64,000 nt of DNA from positions 62,001 to 126,000 of the forward strand of contig CVRF01000001.1 in NCBI GenBank assembly GCA_001457715.1. The letters are read 5' to 3'. Made by a program: the position numbers and the translations under genes. The stretch is from Candidatus Providencia siddallii. GTDB lineage: Bacteria; Pseudomonadota; Gammaproteobacteria; Enterobacterales; Enterobacteriaceae. Positions 1 to 10,835 of the stretch are shown one piece after another. The notes below the pieces were generated by a model. That model worked only from the letters and a program-made list of their open reading frames with translations, was not told the DNA's origin and searched no databases. Each line of letters opens with the position of its first letter. The first letter of the stretch is position 1.

Positions 1-221
1 ATGAATTTACGTTACCAGATACATTACGTATAACACATAAATCATTATTTGATGGAACACTGCAAGGTATTCATCATAAATATAAGCCTATTTTTAGTTT
101 TCAAGGACACCCTGAAGCTAGTTCTGGTCCACATGATGCTGCTAATTTATTTGATTATTTTATTGATTTAATAAATAAGTATCGTCAAAATATATTAAAG
201 CAAAATGCTAAAATAATTTAG
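1..221 (+). CDS. carA: Carbamoyl-phosphate synthase small subunit, C-terminal end (partial)
   Basis: Reading codons from base 3 gives about 72 residues ending at TAG 219-221. They match the end of CarA: the class I glutamine amidotransferase motif GHPEAS, which carries the catalytic His and Glu, is followed by [13 protein letters not shown] as in E. coli. The subunit hydrolyses glutamine and channels ammonia to CarB for arginine and pyrimidine synthesis. The 5' part lies outside the window. It is followed 8 nt later by carB, so the two form the usual carAB operon. The C-terminal tail is Lys/Asn-rich, as expected under AT bias. Confidence 0.93.
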   Translation, partial: EFTLPDTLRITHKSLFDGTLQGIHHKYKPIFSFQGHPEASSGPHDAANLFDYFIDLINKYRQNILKQNAKII

Positions 222-229
222 GAGTAGAA

Positions 230-3200
230 ATGGCAAAACGTACAGATATAAAAAGCATTTTGATTTTAGGAGCAGGTCCTATTACCATAGGACAAGCATG
301 TGAGTTTGATTATTCAGGAGTTCAAGCATGTAACGCAATACGTGAAGAAGGATATCGTGTTATTCTTATTAATTCGAATCTCGCAACAATTATGACTGAT
401 CCAGAAATAGCTGATGCAACATATATTGAGCCAATTCATTTAGAAGTTGTTCGTAAAATTATAGAAAAAGAGCGCCCAGATGCTATTTTAGCAACAATGG
501 GAGGACAAACAGCGCTTAACTGTGCTATTGAATTACAACGAAATGGTATTTTAAAAGAATTTGGTGTAACTATGATCGGTGCAACAGCTGAATCGATATA
601 TAAAGCAGAAGATAGACAGTGCTTTGATAAAGCTATGAAAAAAATAGGCTTAGATACTGCTAAATCAGGTGTTGCACATAATATTCATGAAGCACGCGCA
701 ATTCTTAAAACAATTGGTTTTCCATGTATTATACGTCCATCATTTACTATTGGAGGTTCAGGTAGTGGTATAGCTTATAATATAGATGAATTTGAAGAAA
801 TTTGTACTTATAGTTTTGCATTATCCACAACAAAAAAAATATTAATTGACGAATCATTAATTGGCTGGAAGGAATATGAAATAGAAGTTGTGCGAGATAA
901 AAAAGATAATTGTATTATTGTTTGTTCTATAGAAAATTTTGATCCAATGGGGATACATACAGGTGATTCAATAGCAGTTGCTCCAGCTCAAACTTTAACT
1001 GATAAAGAATATCAAATAATGCGTAACGCTTCTATATCTGTGTTACGTGAAATAGGTATAGAAACTGGTGGATCAAATGTACAATTTGCAATAAATCCAA
1101 AAGATGGACGTTTAATAATTATTGAAATGAATCCACGTGTTTCACGATCATCTGCATTAGCTTCAAAAGCTACAGGTTTTCCTATAGCAAAAATCGCCGC
1201 GAAATTAGCTATAGGATATTCACTTGATGAATTAAAAAACAATATTACTGGTAACTATACACCTGCTTCTTTTGAACCAACTATAGATTATGTTGTAACA
1301 AAAATCCCTCGTTTTAATTTTGAAAAATTTTCTGGAACAAATGATAGATTAACTACTCAAATGAAATCTATTGGAGAAGTTATGGCTATTGGGCGCACAT
1401 TTCAAGAATCAATACAAAAAGCATTACGAGCTCTTGAAGTTGGAGCTACTGGATTGAATCCAAAAGTTAATCAAAACAATCCTGATGTATTAAAATATAT
1501 TTATTACGAATTAAAGTATGCTGGAGCAGAACGTATTTGGTATATTGCAGATGCCTTTAGAACAGGTTTGTCTGTTGATATTGTTTTTAATTTAACAAAA
1601 ATAGATAAATGGTTTCTAGTACAGCTTGAGGAGTTAGTTAAATTAGAAGAAATAATAATAAAAAAAGGGATCAGCGGGATAACAAAAGATTTTTTACGTG
1701 TATTAAAACGTAAAGGATTCTCAGATGCACGTTTAGGGGACTTATTAAAATTATCTGAAGAAATAATACGTAATTTACGTCAAAGTTATAATCTGCATCC
1801 AGTTTATAAACGCATTGATACTTGTGCTGCTGAATTTTCAGCATATAGCGCTTATATGTATTCAACTTATGAAGATGAATGTGAATCAAATCCTAATTAT
1901 AATAAAAATAAAATTATGATATTAGGTGGCGGACCAAATCGCATCGGACAAGGAATTGAATTTGATTATTGTTGTGTTCATGCCGCTATAGCACTTCGTG
2001 AAGATGGCTATGAGACAATTATAGTTAATTGCAATCCAGAAACTGTTTCAACAGATTACGATATATCGGATAGACTTTATTTTGAACCAATTACTATTGA
2101 AGATATACTTGAAATTATTAATATTGAACGACCAGATGGTGTAATTGTACAATATGGAGGACAAACTCCACTAAAATTATCACGAATGTTAGAAACAGCT
2201 GGTGTCGTAATTATAGGAACGAGTCCAGATAATATAGATCGAGCAGAAGACCGAAAACGATTTCAAAAAGTAGTTAAAAATCTAAATTTAAAACAACCGA
2301 AAAATGCAACCGTGACAACACTTGAGCAAGCTATAAAAAAATCAGACACTATTGGTTACCCAATAATAGTACGTCCATCTTATGTATTAGGTGGCAGTTC
2401 TATGGAAATTATTTATAATGAAATAGATCTAAAAAAATATTTTCAATGTGCTATAAATGTTTCTAATAATTCTCCTGTTCTTTTAGATAGTTTCTTAGAT
2501 AACGCAATAGAAGTTGATGTAGATGCTATTTGTGATGGTAAAATGGTATTAATTGGTGGTATCATGGAACATATTGAACATGCTGGAGTTCATTCAGGAG
2601 ATTCAGCATGCTCATTACCAGCTTATACGTTAAGTAAAAAAATTCAAGATTCAATACGTAAACAAGTTAACAATCTTGCTTTTGAATTAGGTATTCATGG
2701 ACTTATGAATACTCAATTTGCTGTAAAAAATAATGAAATTTATCTTATTGAAGTTAATCCACGTGCAGCAAGAACAATACCATTTGTATCAAAAGCAACA
2801 GGCATCCCTTTAGCTAAAATAGCCGCTCGTGTAATGGTTGGAAAAACATTATCGCAATTAAATATAACAAAAGAAATTATTCCACCTTATTTTTCTGTAA
2901 AAAAAGTTGTATTACCTTTTAATAAATTTCAAGGTATTGATCCAATTCTTGGACCTGAAATGCGTTCTACAGGAGAAGTAATGGGTATTGGTAAATCTTT
3001 TGCTGAAGCGTTTGCAAAAGCAATGCTTGGAAGTAATTCTATTATAAAAAAATCTGGACGAGTGTTATTATCAGTTCGTAAAGAAGATAAAATACGGATT
3101 GTTGATTTAGCTATTAAACTATTAAAACAAGGTTATAAATTAGATGCTACACGTGGTACAGCTGTTGTGTTATGTAATGCTGGAATTATTCCGCGTATAG

Positions 3201-3451
3201 TAAATAAAGTTAATCAAGGTCATCCTAATATTCATGATAGAATTAAAAATGGTGAATATGATTATATTGTTAATACTACATCAGAACGTAAAGCAATTGA
3301 AGATTCAAAATTAATAAGACGTACTGCATTACAATATAAAGTACATTATGATACTACTTTAAACGGTGGGTTTGCAACTACTATGTCATTAACAGTAAAT
3401 CCAACTGATAATATCAATTCATTACAAGAAATGCATTTATTAATTAAATAA
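230..3451 (+). CDS. carB: Carbamoyl-phosphate synthase large subunit
   Basis: At 1073 residues this has the E. coli length. The two homologous ATP-grasp halves are both visible: [19 protein letters not shown] in the carboxy-phosphate half and [19 protein letters not shown] in the carbamate half. An oligomerisation region lies between them (about 400-550) and an allosteric domain at the end (about 935-1073). In the allosteric domain DATRGTA and VNKV keep the two Thr and the Lys used in E. coli for UMP/IMP binding, so regulation may survive. The enzyme makes carbamoyl phosphate from bicarbonate, ammonia and 2 ATP. The start is ATG with AGGAG upstream, directly after carA. Pyrimidine supply is the likely reason for retention. 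Confidence 0.98.
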   Translation: MAKRTDIKSILILGAGPITIGQACEFDYSGVQACNAIREEGYRVILINSNLATIMTDPEIADATYIEPIHLEVVRKIIEKERPDAILATMGGQTALNCAIELQRNGILKEFGVTMIGATAESIYKAEDRQCFDKAMKKIGLDTAKSGVAHNIHEARAILKTIGFPCIIRPSFTIGGSGSGIAYNIDEFEEICTYSFALSTTKKILIDESLIGWKEYEIEVVRDKKDNCIIVCSIENFDPMGIHTGDSIAVAPAQTLTDKEYQIMRNASISVLREIGIETGGSNVQFAINPKDGRLIIIEMNPRVSRSSALASKATGFPIAKIAAKLAIGYSLDELKNNITGNYTPASFEPTIDYVVTKIPRFNFEKFSGTNDRLTTQMKSIGEVMAIGRTFQESIQKALRALEVGATGLNPKVNQNNPDVLKYIYYELKYAGAERIWYIADAFRTGLSVDIVFNLTKIDKWFLVQLEELVKLEEIIIKKGISGITKDFLRVLKRKGFSDARLGDLLKLSEEIIRNLRQSYNLHPVYKRIDTCAAEFSAYSAYMYSTYEDECESNPNYNKNKIMILGGGPNRIGQGIEFDYCCVHAAIALREDGYETIIVNCNPETVSTDYDISDRLYFEPITIEDILEIINIERPDGVIVQYGGQTPLKLSRMLETAGVVIIGTSPDNIDRAEDRKRFQKVVKNLNLKQPKNATVTTLEQAIKKSDTIGYPIIVRPSYVLGGSSMEIIYNEIDLKKYFQCAINVSNNSPVLLDSFLDNAIEVDVDAICDGKMVLIGGIMEHIEHAGVHSGDSACSLPAYTLSKKIQDSIRKQVNNLAFELGIHGLMNTQFAVKNNEIYLIEVNPRAARTIPFVSKATGIPLAKIAARVMVGKTLSQLNITKEIIPPYFSVKKVVLPFNKFQGIDPILGPEMRSTGEVMGIGKSFAEAFAKAMLGSNSIIKKSGRVLLSVRKEDKIRIVDLAIKLLKQGYKLDATRGTAVVLCNAGIIPRIVNKVNQGHPNIHDRIKNGEYDYIVNTTSERKAIEDSKLIRRTALQYKVHYDTTLNGGFATTMSLTVNPTDNINSLQEMHLLIK

Positions 3452-3833
3452 ATATCAATGTTACTATTAAAATTAATAATTAATATTAAAACATTTAATA
3501 TTTTATATTGTCTAATTTCACTAAAAAATCTTTTGATAAATATTATATAAAAGAATAATTATATATTATATATCAAGTAAATTGATTATAAAATAACTAA
3601 TTAAATAATTAATAAATTCTATTTTTTATAAAAATATTAAAAATAATTTATAATTATTATTTGAAACAATAATTATAAATAATATCTATATAATAGATAT
3701 TGCTTTTAATAATATATATAATATTGTTAATGCATATAATATATAAATATATAAAATTATGTATTTACTTAAAATAAATAAAATAACACGAATAATTCAA
3801 AATATTAATTTTAGTTGAAATATATTCTTAAGA
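3452..3833. other. Gene-free AT-rich spacer between carB and ibpA
   Basis: There is no open frame of useful length and no recognisable RNA gene here. The composition is almost entirely A/T with short poly-A and poly-T runs. The only recognisable element of the spacer is the heat-shock promoter just downstream of this stretch. Confidence 0.6.
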
Positions 3834-3860
3834 CTTGAAATCTTAAATATATTCACATAT
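3834..3860 (+). promoter_or_regulatory. Sigma-32-like heat-shock promoter of ibpA
   Basis: A perfect CTTGAAA (-35, 3834-3840) is followed after 12 nt by TCACATAT (3853-3860), a partial match to the sigma-32 -10 consensus CCCCATNT. It sits about 50 nt upstream of the small heat-shock gene. A short A/T inverted repeat (around 3855-3871) lies in the presumed leader. In E. coli the ibpA leader is an RNA thermometer; whether this hairpin does that is not determined. Confidence 0.65.
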
Positions 3861-3907
3861 AATTATATATGTATTAAATTATCAATAATTAATTTAGAGG
3901 AATTATC

Positions 3908-4369
3908 ATGGCTAATATTAAACCTTTTTCGTTCTTTCCAGTTATTTCTGATAATCTTTTTTCAAATAGATTTGATCAGATAGATCGTTTGTTTAGTCAA
4001 TTAACAGGAAGTAAACCAATATCAACTTCTGTACAAACATATAATTTAAGACAAATTGATGAAAATTATTATGAGCTTACTGTTAGTGTTCCAGGATATT
4101 TAGAAAATGAATTAACTGTTTCATTAAAAAGCGGTTGTTTATTGATAAAAGGTAAAAAAGAAAATAAAAAACAAGAAGATAACGTAAAATGGATTCATCG
4201 TGGAATTCCACAGGGGGATTTTACTGTACAGTTTGATTTAGGTAAACATATAAAAATAGAAAAAGCAAGTTTATCAAGTGGACTTTTAACAATTAAAATA
4301 GAATATAAATTACCAGAAGAAGAAAAAATAAAATTAATTTCAATAAAAAATGAAGACATAACAAATTAA
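3908..4369 (+). CDS. ibpA: Small heat-shock protein (IbpA/Hsp20 family)
   Basis: This 153-residue protein has an alpha-crystallin domain at about 45-140. Its hallmarks are VPGY followed by LTVSLKSGCLLIKGK, and ASLSSGLLTIKI near the end. IbpA/B proteins bind unfolding proteins and hold them for the DnaK/ClpB system. The N-terminus (IKPFSFFPV, then FDQIDRLFSQLTG) resembles IbpA more than other Hsp20 types. It is somewhat longer than E. coli IbpA (137 aa) because of a Lys/Glu-rich C-terminal tail. The start is ATG after AGAGG. It is a single-gene unit with its own heat-shock promoter and a terminator. Whether it derives from ibpA or ibpB is uncertain. Confidence 0.9.
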   Translation: MANIKPFSFFPVISDNLFSNRFDQIDRLFSQLTGSKPISTSVQTYNLRQIDENYYELTVSVPGYLENELTVSLKSGCLLIKGKKENKKQEDNVKWIHRGIPQGDFTVQFDLGKHIKIEKASLSSGLLTIKIEYKLPEEEKIKLISIKNEDITN

Positions 4370-4388
4370 ATTTAAATTAATAATCATT

Positions 4389-4422
4389 AAAAACCTCAGT
4401 TGTATTTTTATACGAGGTTTTT
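4389..4422 (+). terminator. Rho-independent terminator of ibpA
   Basis: The arms AAAAACCTC (4389-4397) and GAGGTTTTT (4414-4422) form a 9-bp stem, 20 nt after the ibpA stop, with the T tract as part of the right arm. Confidence 0.8.
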
Positions 4423-5184
4423 AAAATTAATATAATGTATTCTAAATTTAACAAGATATTTTAATTATATATAATATGTTATATTTTTCGTTTACTTGTA
4501 TTAACATTAATATGTTTATTTTTTTAATAAAATTTTTTATATTGAAATACATATAATTTAAAATAGTGTATTTTATAAATTATTATCAGTTATTTTTAAT
4601 GATTAATAAAAATATAAATTTACAAAAAGACTAGATATTACAAAATAGTAAAATCATAAATTAATAGTATGTTTTAATTAAAAATAATTATAATTTGTAA
4701 TTTTATATTCAACAATTAATAAAAACGTTTAAAAAATATAAAACCATAACTTAAAAATTATTTAATAATAAAATGTACAATAATATAGATTTAAACAACT
4801 TTATTATATATATTCTAATATATATGTTACATATTTATATATGTAATTTATTACTGATCACCAATAAAATAAACAACTATATAGTTATATAAAAATATTA
4901 ATATGATATTTTTATATAAAACTTAAAAAATGTTAATTTTAAATCATTTACTATTTATATTATTTTGATTTTATTTGATTTTTAAATAAATTATTTTTCA
5001 AATTATTTTATTGTATAAATTGAATATTATCTTATTTACAATAAATAGTATATTTAACTATTAATTATAATTTTAAAATACTATATTTATATATAGAAAA
5101 ATAAGATTTTACAATTAAACAAATATATTGTAAAACACAACTATAAAAATCAAGTATAAAATAAAAAAAATATTATCAAACACA
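4423..5184. other. Gene-free AT-rich spacer between ibpA and groES
   Basis: About 760 bp with stop codons dense in all six frames and no stable stem or tRNA-like arm. Nothing is recognisable except the groE promoter that follows. Confidence 0.6.
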
Positions 5185-5212
5185 CTTGAAATTTATTTTC
5201 TTAGCCCCAAAA
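5185..5212 (+). promoter_or_regulatory. Sigma-32 promoter of groES-groEL
   Basis: CTTGAAA (5185-5191), a 13-nt spacer and CCCCAAAA (5205-5212) are nearly identical to the E. coli sigma-32 consensus (CTTGAAA - 13-15 nt - CCCCATNT). The four consecutive C residues stand out strongly in A/T-only surroundings, so selection has kept them. It lies 80 nt upstream of groES. Confidence 0.88.
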
Positions 5213-5291
5213 TATACTAATATGATACTAATATTTTTTTAATGGTATCGATTTTTTTAAGTAAAAATTTTGTTTATTAGGAGAATTGTTA

Positions 5292-5585
5292 ATGAAAATT
5301 CGTCCATTGTACGACCGAGTTATTGTTAAACGAAAAGAAGTTGAATCAAAATCAGCTGGTGGAATTGTTTTGACTGGAACAGCAGCAGGAAAATCAAATC
5401 GTGGTGAAGTTCTTGCTGTAGGTAATGGACGCGTCCTAGAAAATGGTGAAATTAAAACACTAGATGTTAAAATTGGTGATATTGTAATTTTTAACGATGG
5501 CTATAGTGTAAAAGTTGAAAAAATTGACAATGAAGAATTATTAATCATGTCAGAAAGTGAAATTTTAGCAATCGTTGAAGCGTAA
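5292..5585 (+). CDS. groES: Co-chaperonin GroES
   Basis: The protein has 97 residues, as in E. coli. It caps the GroEL ring. [13 protein letters not shown] at the N-terminus and the mobile loop around [15 protein letters not shown] are intact. An upstream TTG two codons earlier is in frame, but ATG 5292 matches the family start and is correctly spaced from AGGAG at 5279-5283. It is followed 48 nt later by groEL in the same operon under the sigma-32 promoter. Confidence 0.97.
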   Translation: MKIRPLYDRVIVKRKEVESKSAGGIVLTGTAAGKSNRGEVLAVGNGRVLENGEIKTLDVKIGDIVIFNDGYSVKVEKIDNEELLIMSESEILAIVEA

Positions 5586-5609
5586 TTTTACTCTTAAACT
5601 TCTCAATAA

Positions 5610-7280
<1,671 letters not shown>

Positions 7281-7318
7281 AATTTAATTTTTTTATAGTT
7301 TAGTTATATTATGTGTTA

Positions 7319-7366
7319 TTAAACTCGACATCAATATTATTTTAATGATGTCGAGTTTAATTTTTT
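7319..7366 (+). terminator. Strong rho-independent terminator after groEL
   Basis: AAACTCGACATCA (7321-7333) pairs perfectly with TGATGTCGAGTTT (7346-7358), a 13-bp stem extended by flanking T/A pairs, followed by a run of T. It is one of the strongest hairpins in the window. Confidence 0.88.
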
Positions 7367-7387
7367 AAATTATAAATATTATTTTAT

Positions 7388-7426
7388 AAAGAAATATTAA
7401 ATAAGTTGCTTATTTAATATTTCTTT
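7388..7426. terminator. 18-bp perfect hairpin at the end of epmB
   Basis: AAAGAAATATTAAATAAG (7388-7405) and CTTATTTAATATTTCTTT (7409-7426) are perfect reverse complements with a 3-nt loop. It lies 3 nt beyond the epmB stop codon, between convergent groEL and epmB, so it probably terminates the minus-strand transcript or both. It is A/T-rich, so its stability comes from length. Confidence 0.6.
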
Positions 7427-7429
7427 ATC

Positions 7430-8404
7430 TTATTTTACAAGTTTAGGTACAAGATATCCAGACACTTTGCTTAATAATAATTTTATTAGTTGTTGTGCTT
7501 CTGCGTTAGTAACTAAAAAATGAGCTGCTCCATTAACTTTATCTAATAGATGTAAATAATAAGGTAAAATACCTGCATCAAATAAAGCATTACTTAAGTT
7601 TAACAAATCATGAAAATTATCGTTTATTTGTCGTAATAAAACGCTTTGATTAAATAAAGATACACCAGAACGTTTTAGTTTTTGCATAGCAATAATTAAT
7701 AAATCATTAATTTCATTGGCATGATTTATATGAGTAACCATAATAATTTGTAATCTGGAACAAGAGAATATTTCGCATAATGTATCAGTAATACGTTCTG
7801 GAATAACAACAGGTAATCTTGTATGAATTCTAAGTCGTTTTATATGTAAAATATTTTCAATTTTATTGATAAGCCAACTTAATTCATAATCTTTTGCCAT
7901 TAATGGATCACCACCTGATAAAATAACTTCATCTATTTTAATATTATTTTTTATATAATTTATAGCAGCAATCCAATTGCTTTTATTTATTCTATTATTT
8001 CTATAAGGAAAATAGCGACGAAAACAATAACGACAATTCACTGCACAAGAATTTTTAACTAACAATAATACTCTATTGTGATATTTATGTAACAACCCAG
8101 GTATTTTATTATTATGTTCTTTATTCGGATCAACAGAAAAACCTAAATGAGTTTCAAGCTCAGCTTTAACAGTAAGTACTTGTAGTAATAAAGGATCTAA
8201 TGGGTCTCCTTTTTTCATTCTATAAAAAAAAGATAATGGTACACGTAAAGGAAAACGCTTATAGTTATTAATACCACCATTTAAAATTTGACGATCTTTC
8301 AAATTAAGTAATTGTAATAATTTATTTGGATCAGTAATTGTTTTTGAAATTTGTTGAATTCAATCATCTTTATATAAAAGATTTCTAGATATTAATTTTA
8401 TCAT
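7430..8404 (-). pseudogene. epmB: EF-P lysine 2,3-aminomutase EpmB, interrupted by an in-frame TGA
   Basis: This is a radical-SAM, PLP-dependent aminomutase that makes (R)-beta-lysine for EF-P modification. The cluster motif CAVNCRYCFRR, SGGDPLMA and the C-terminal SGYLVPKL are intact. Homology does not begin at the longest open frame, which starts at TTG 8302-8300. It runs upstream without gaps to ATG 8404-8402 ([14 protein letters not shown], then the stop, then IQQISKTITDPNKLLQLL). The single in-frame TGA (8362-8360) falls exactly where E. coli has Trp15. Without readthrough, only a restart inside the gene, such as the TTG, could yield a product, and it would lack 34 residues. The catalytic part is undamaged, so the gene may still work or may be newly inactivated. 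It is divergent from efp, as in E. coli. Confidence 0.8.
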
Positions 8405-8442
8405 TTTTATATATGTTATTCATTTATAAATTAGAGGTTTTA

Positions 8443-9012
8443 ATGGCTACTTATAACACTAATGAATTTCGCTCAGGATTAAAAATTATATTAGATAAAG
8501 AACCATATGTAATTATTGATAGTGAATTTGTTAAACCAGGTAAAGGTCAAGCATTTGCGCGTGTACGAATCCGTAATATTATTACTAATAAAATTTTAGA
8601 AAAAATTTTTAAATCTAATGATTATGTTGAATCTGCTGATATTTTAGATATGAATTTAACTTATTTGTATACAGATAATAAATTTTGGTATTTTATAAAT
8701 AAAAAAACTTTTGAACAATTAGCAGCAGATAAAAAATCAGTTGGTTATAACGCAAAATGGTTAGTTGAACAAATAGATTGTATAATAACATTATGGAATA
8801 GTTACCCTATCATTGTTACTCTTCCGCATTTTGTTGAGTTAAAAGTTATTAATACTACACCTTGTTTAAAAGGTGATACAACAAGTGGAGCTTGTAATAA
8901 ATTAGCTACTTTATATACTGGAGCTACTGTTAAAGTACCTTTGTTTATACAAAATGGAGAAAAAATCCGTATAGACACACGATCTGGTGAATACGTTTCT
9001 CGTGCAAAGTAA
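8443..9012 (+). CDS. efp: Translation elongation factor P
   Basis: The protein has 189 residues, close to the usual 188. EF-P enters the ribosome next to the P-site tRNA and relieves stalling at proline runs. The start is ATG 8443 ([11 protein letters not shown]), with TAGAGG upstream; an in-frame ATG 30 nt earlier would add ten residues unlike the family. The modified lysine is kept: K34 in [10 protein letters not shown]. In E. coli EpmB makes the beta-lysine and EpmA attaches it. Here epmB carries a stop, and epmA is absent from its usual place beyond frdA. Confidence 0.97.
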   Translation: MATYNTNEFRSGLKIILDKEPYVIIDSEFVKPGKGQAFARVRIRNIITNKILEKIFKSNDYVESADILDMNLTYLYTDNKFWYFINKKTFEQLAADKKSVGYNAKWLVEQIDCIITLWNSYPIIVTLPHFVELKVINTTPCLKGDTTSGACNKLATLYTGATVKVPLFIQNGEKIRIDTRSGEYVSRAK

Positions 9013-9149
9013 TTGCTTTAATTTTGTATAGTTAAAAATAATTTTGACTACGCTGTTAATAAATATATTATTTATATAATAATATATTTATTAATTAAAT
9101 TTTATAATATCAACATGAATTATACGTAAATAATTAAGATTATGATTAG

Positions 9150-9192
9150 TAATTTAATGCAAATATCACCATATTGCATTAAATTATTTTTT
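9150..9192 (+). terminator. Rho-independent terminator of efp
   Basis: AATTTAATGCAA (9151-9162) pairs with TTGCATTAAATT (9174-9185), extended by one T/A pair, and is followed by a T-rich tract. It lies about 140 nt after the efp stop. Confidence 0.7.
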
Positions 9193-9235
9193 AATTGAAT
9201 TTTTTACAAAAAATAGTTTATATAAAATTTTTATA

Positions 9236-9279
9236 GATCATAAATATTCATTTATAAAATCAATGAGATATTTATGATC
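9236..9279 (-). terminator. Probable terminator of the frd operon
   Basis: GATCATAAATAT (9236-9247) and ATATTTATGATC (9268-9279) are perfect 12-bp arms with a 20-nt loop, 16 nt past the frdD stop codon on the minus strand. The tract that follows on that strand is A/T-rich but not a clean U run. Confidence 0.5.
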
Positions 9280-9294
9280 GTTAATAATACACAA

Positions 9295-9648
9295 TTATAA
9301 CATAAAAATGCAAATAAATGCAATTTGGGTTATAAAAATAGAAATACCGTAAAATATTACTTTAGACTTAGGAACATAAATCTTAACATCACGTAAAGTA
9401 TGGTGGATACGATGCATACCACACCATACAGGAAAAATGATTACCAGCAACAAAAAAATCTTACCGATAACATTTTGGTAAAACACTAAAAATTGATTAT
9501 AAAAAACCATTTTATGTATAATACCAATTGGTATTAAAAATCCAATTAAAATAATAAGTATAGGATTTATAATCGCACTCCACATGCCACCAGCACTAAA
9601 TAATGCCCAAAAAATAGGCTCATTAGAACGTTTATATGTTGAATTCAT
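9295..9648 (-). CDS. frdD: Fumarate reductase membrane subunit D
   Basis: This is a 117-residue membrane anchor with three predicted helices, close to E. coli FrdD (119 aa). Conserved stretches are KRSNEPIFWALFSAGGMWSA and WCGMHRIHH. With FrdC it binds menaquinol and anchors FrdAB to the inner membrane. The open frame extends 24 codons upstream, but the family match begins at MNSTYKRS. GGAG at 9658-9655 is best spaced for ATG 9648 (an ATG at 9651 is the alternative). It is the last gene of frdABCD. Confidence 0.93.
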   Translation of the reverse strand: MNSTYKRSNEPIFWALFSAGGMWSAIINPILIILIGFLIPIGIIHKMVFYNQFLVFYQNVIGKIFLLLVIIFPVWCGMHRIHHTLRDVKIYVPKSKVIFYGISIFITQIAFICIFML

Positions 9649-9668
9649 CATATTCTCCATTAAATGAA

Positions 9669-10058
9669 TTATAAAAGAACAATAAGAATAATTGCAGCAA
9701 GTAACATAGTTATCCCCCAAAAAAATTTAGTAATAGTTTTTTCAGATATTTTAATATCATTAATAATGATATTAATTGCCTTTGGTACCAAATTAAACCA
9801 TGTAATTGTATGTATTAACATTGCAATTAGTGTAATAGTATTTATTATATATACAATAGGGTTGTTTAAAAAATTAATAAAAATAAACCATGATTTTTCT
9901 CCATTTTTCAACATAAAAATACCATATAAAACCAAAAAACTAAACCATATTTGAAAAATTGAAGTACATTCACGCATCATATAAAGTTTATAAAAATTGT
10001 TTTTTCTCCACCAATCACTTTTTATTTCCCTTATATATGGTTTACGTTTTATTGTCAT
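9669..10058 (-). CDS. frdC: Fumarate reductase membrane subunit C
   Basis: The protein has 129 residues (E. coli 131). [18 protein letters not shown] at the start, the three membrane helices and [12 protein letters not shown] are conserved. It anchors the complex and takes part in quinol binding. Its first 17 nt overlap the 3' end of frdB, which implies translational coupling. The spacing to frdD is about 20 nt. Confidence 0.95.
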   Translation of the reverse strand: MTIKRKPYIREIKSDWWRKNNFYKLYMMRECTSIFQIWFSFLVLYGIFMLKNGEKSWFIFINFLNNPIVYIINTITLIAMLIHTITWFNLVPKAINIIINDIKISEKTITKFFWGITMLLAAIILIVLL

Positions 10059-10809
10059 AATTTTTAATATCCTTGTATTGTTTTTTTATTATAGATATAA
10101 AAAAATTTTTTGCACTAGCTATTTTGCTTTGTTGAATAGCAGCCGCTGGATCTATACTTTTAGGACATACCTCAGAGCAATAACCAACAAAAGTACAATT
10201 CCAAACCCCGTTATTACCACTTAGTATAGGCATTCGTGTTTTAATTCCATTATCACGAGTATCTTTATTGTATCGTTCAGCTATAGTAATTGCTGCTGGG
10301 CCAATAAAATTATTATTTAAAGCAAATTGTGGACATGCTGCATAACAAAGACCACAATTGATACACCCAGAAAATTGATGATATTTTAACATTTGAGCTG
10401 AAGTTTGAAGATTTATTCCTTCATCTATTTTACGTTTATTTCCAATAATATATGGTTTAACTGTTTCTATATGTTTAATAAAAGATTTCATGTTAATAAT
10501 AAGATCACGTTCAATTGGAAAATTATTTAATGCTTCAATTTTTATTTCTTGTTTGTAATCACGTAAAAATGTTTTGCATGCTAATTTAGGTTTAGAATTA
10601 ACCATTAAACCACATGAACCACATACAGCCATACGACAAGACCATCTATAAGATAAATCTTGTGCAAAATTATACTTAATATAATTTAAAACATCTAATA
10701 ACGATGATTGTCTATTATAAGGAACGTTATATGTCGTTAAGTGAGGCTTTTCATCTATTTCAGGATTATATCGCATAATCTTTATTTTTAAAAATTTTTT
10801 ATCAACCAT
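10042..10809 (-). CDS. frdB: Fumarate reductase iron-sulfur subunit
   Basis: This 255-residue protein carries electrons from quinol to FrdA. All three cluster motifs are present: [10 protein letters not shown] with a later Cys for [2Fe-2S], then [12 protein letters not shown] and [12 protein letters not shown] for the [4Fe-4S] and [3Fe-4S] clusters. It is about 11 residues longer than E. coli FrdB because of a Lys/Asp/Asn tail after IIKKQ. That tail creates the 17-nt overlap with frdC, suggesting loss of the original stop codon. Confidence 0.97.
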   Translation of the reverse strand: MVDKKFLKIKIMRYNPEIDEKPHLTTYNVPYNRQSSLLDVLNYIKYNFAQDLSYRWSCRMAVCGSCGLMVNSKPKLACKTFLRDYKQEIKIEALNNFPIERDLIINMKSFIKHIETVKPYIIGNKRKIDEGINLQTSAQMLKYHQFSGCINCGLCYAACPQFALNNNFIGPAAITIAERYNKDTRDNGIKTRMPILSGNNGVWNCTFVGYCSEVCPKSIDPAAAIQQSKIASAKNFFISIIKKQYKDIKNYDNKT

Positions 10810-10835
10810 TATAGTCTATTCCTTTTTTATTTTTT

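Noticed and set aside
8360-8362. General recoding of TGA as Trp
   Set aside because: rpmF and mltG end in TGA at the expected family C-termini, and TGG is used for Trp throughout.
9664-10224. Plus-strand frames of 75-96 codons opposite frdC/frdB
   Set aside because: They are shadows of the highly conserved frd genes on the minus strand.
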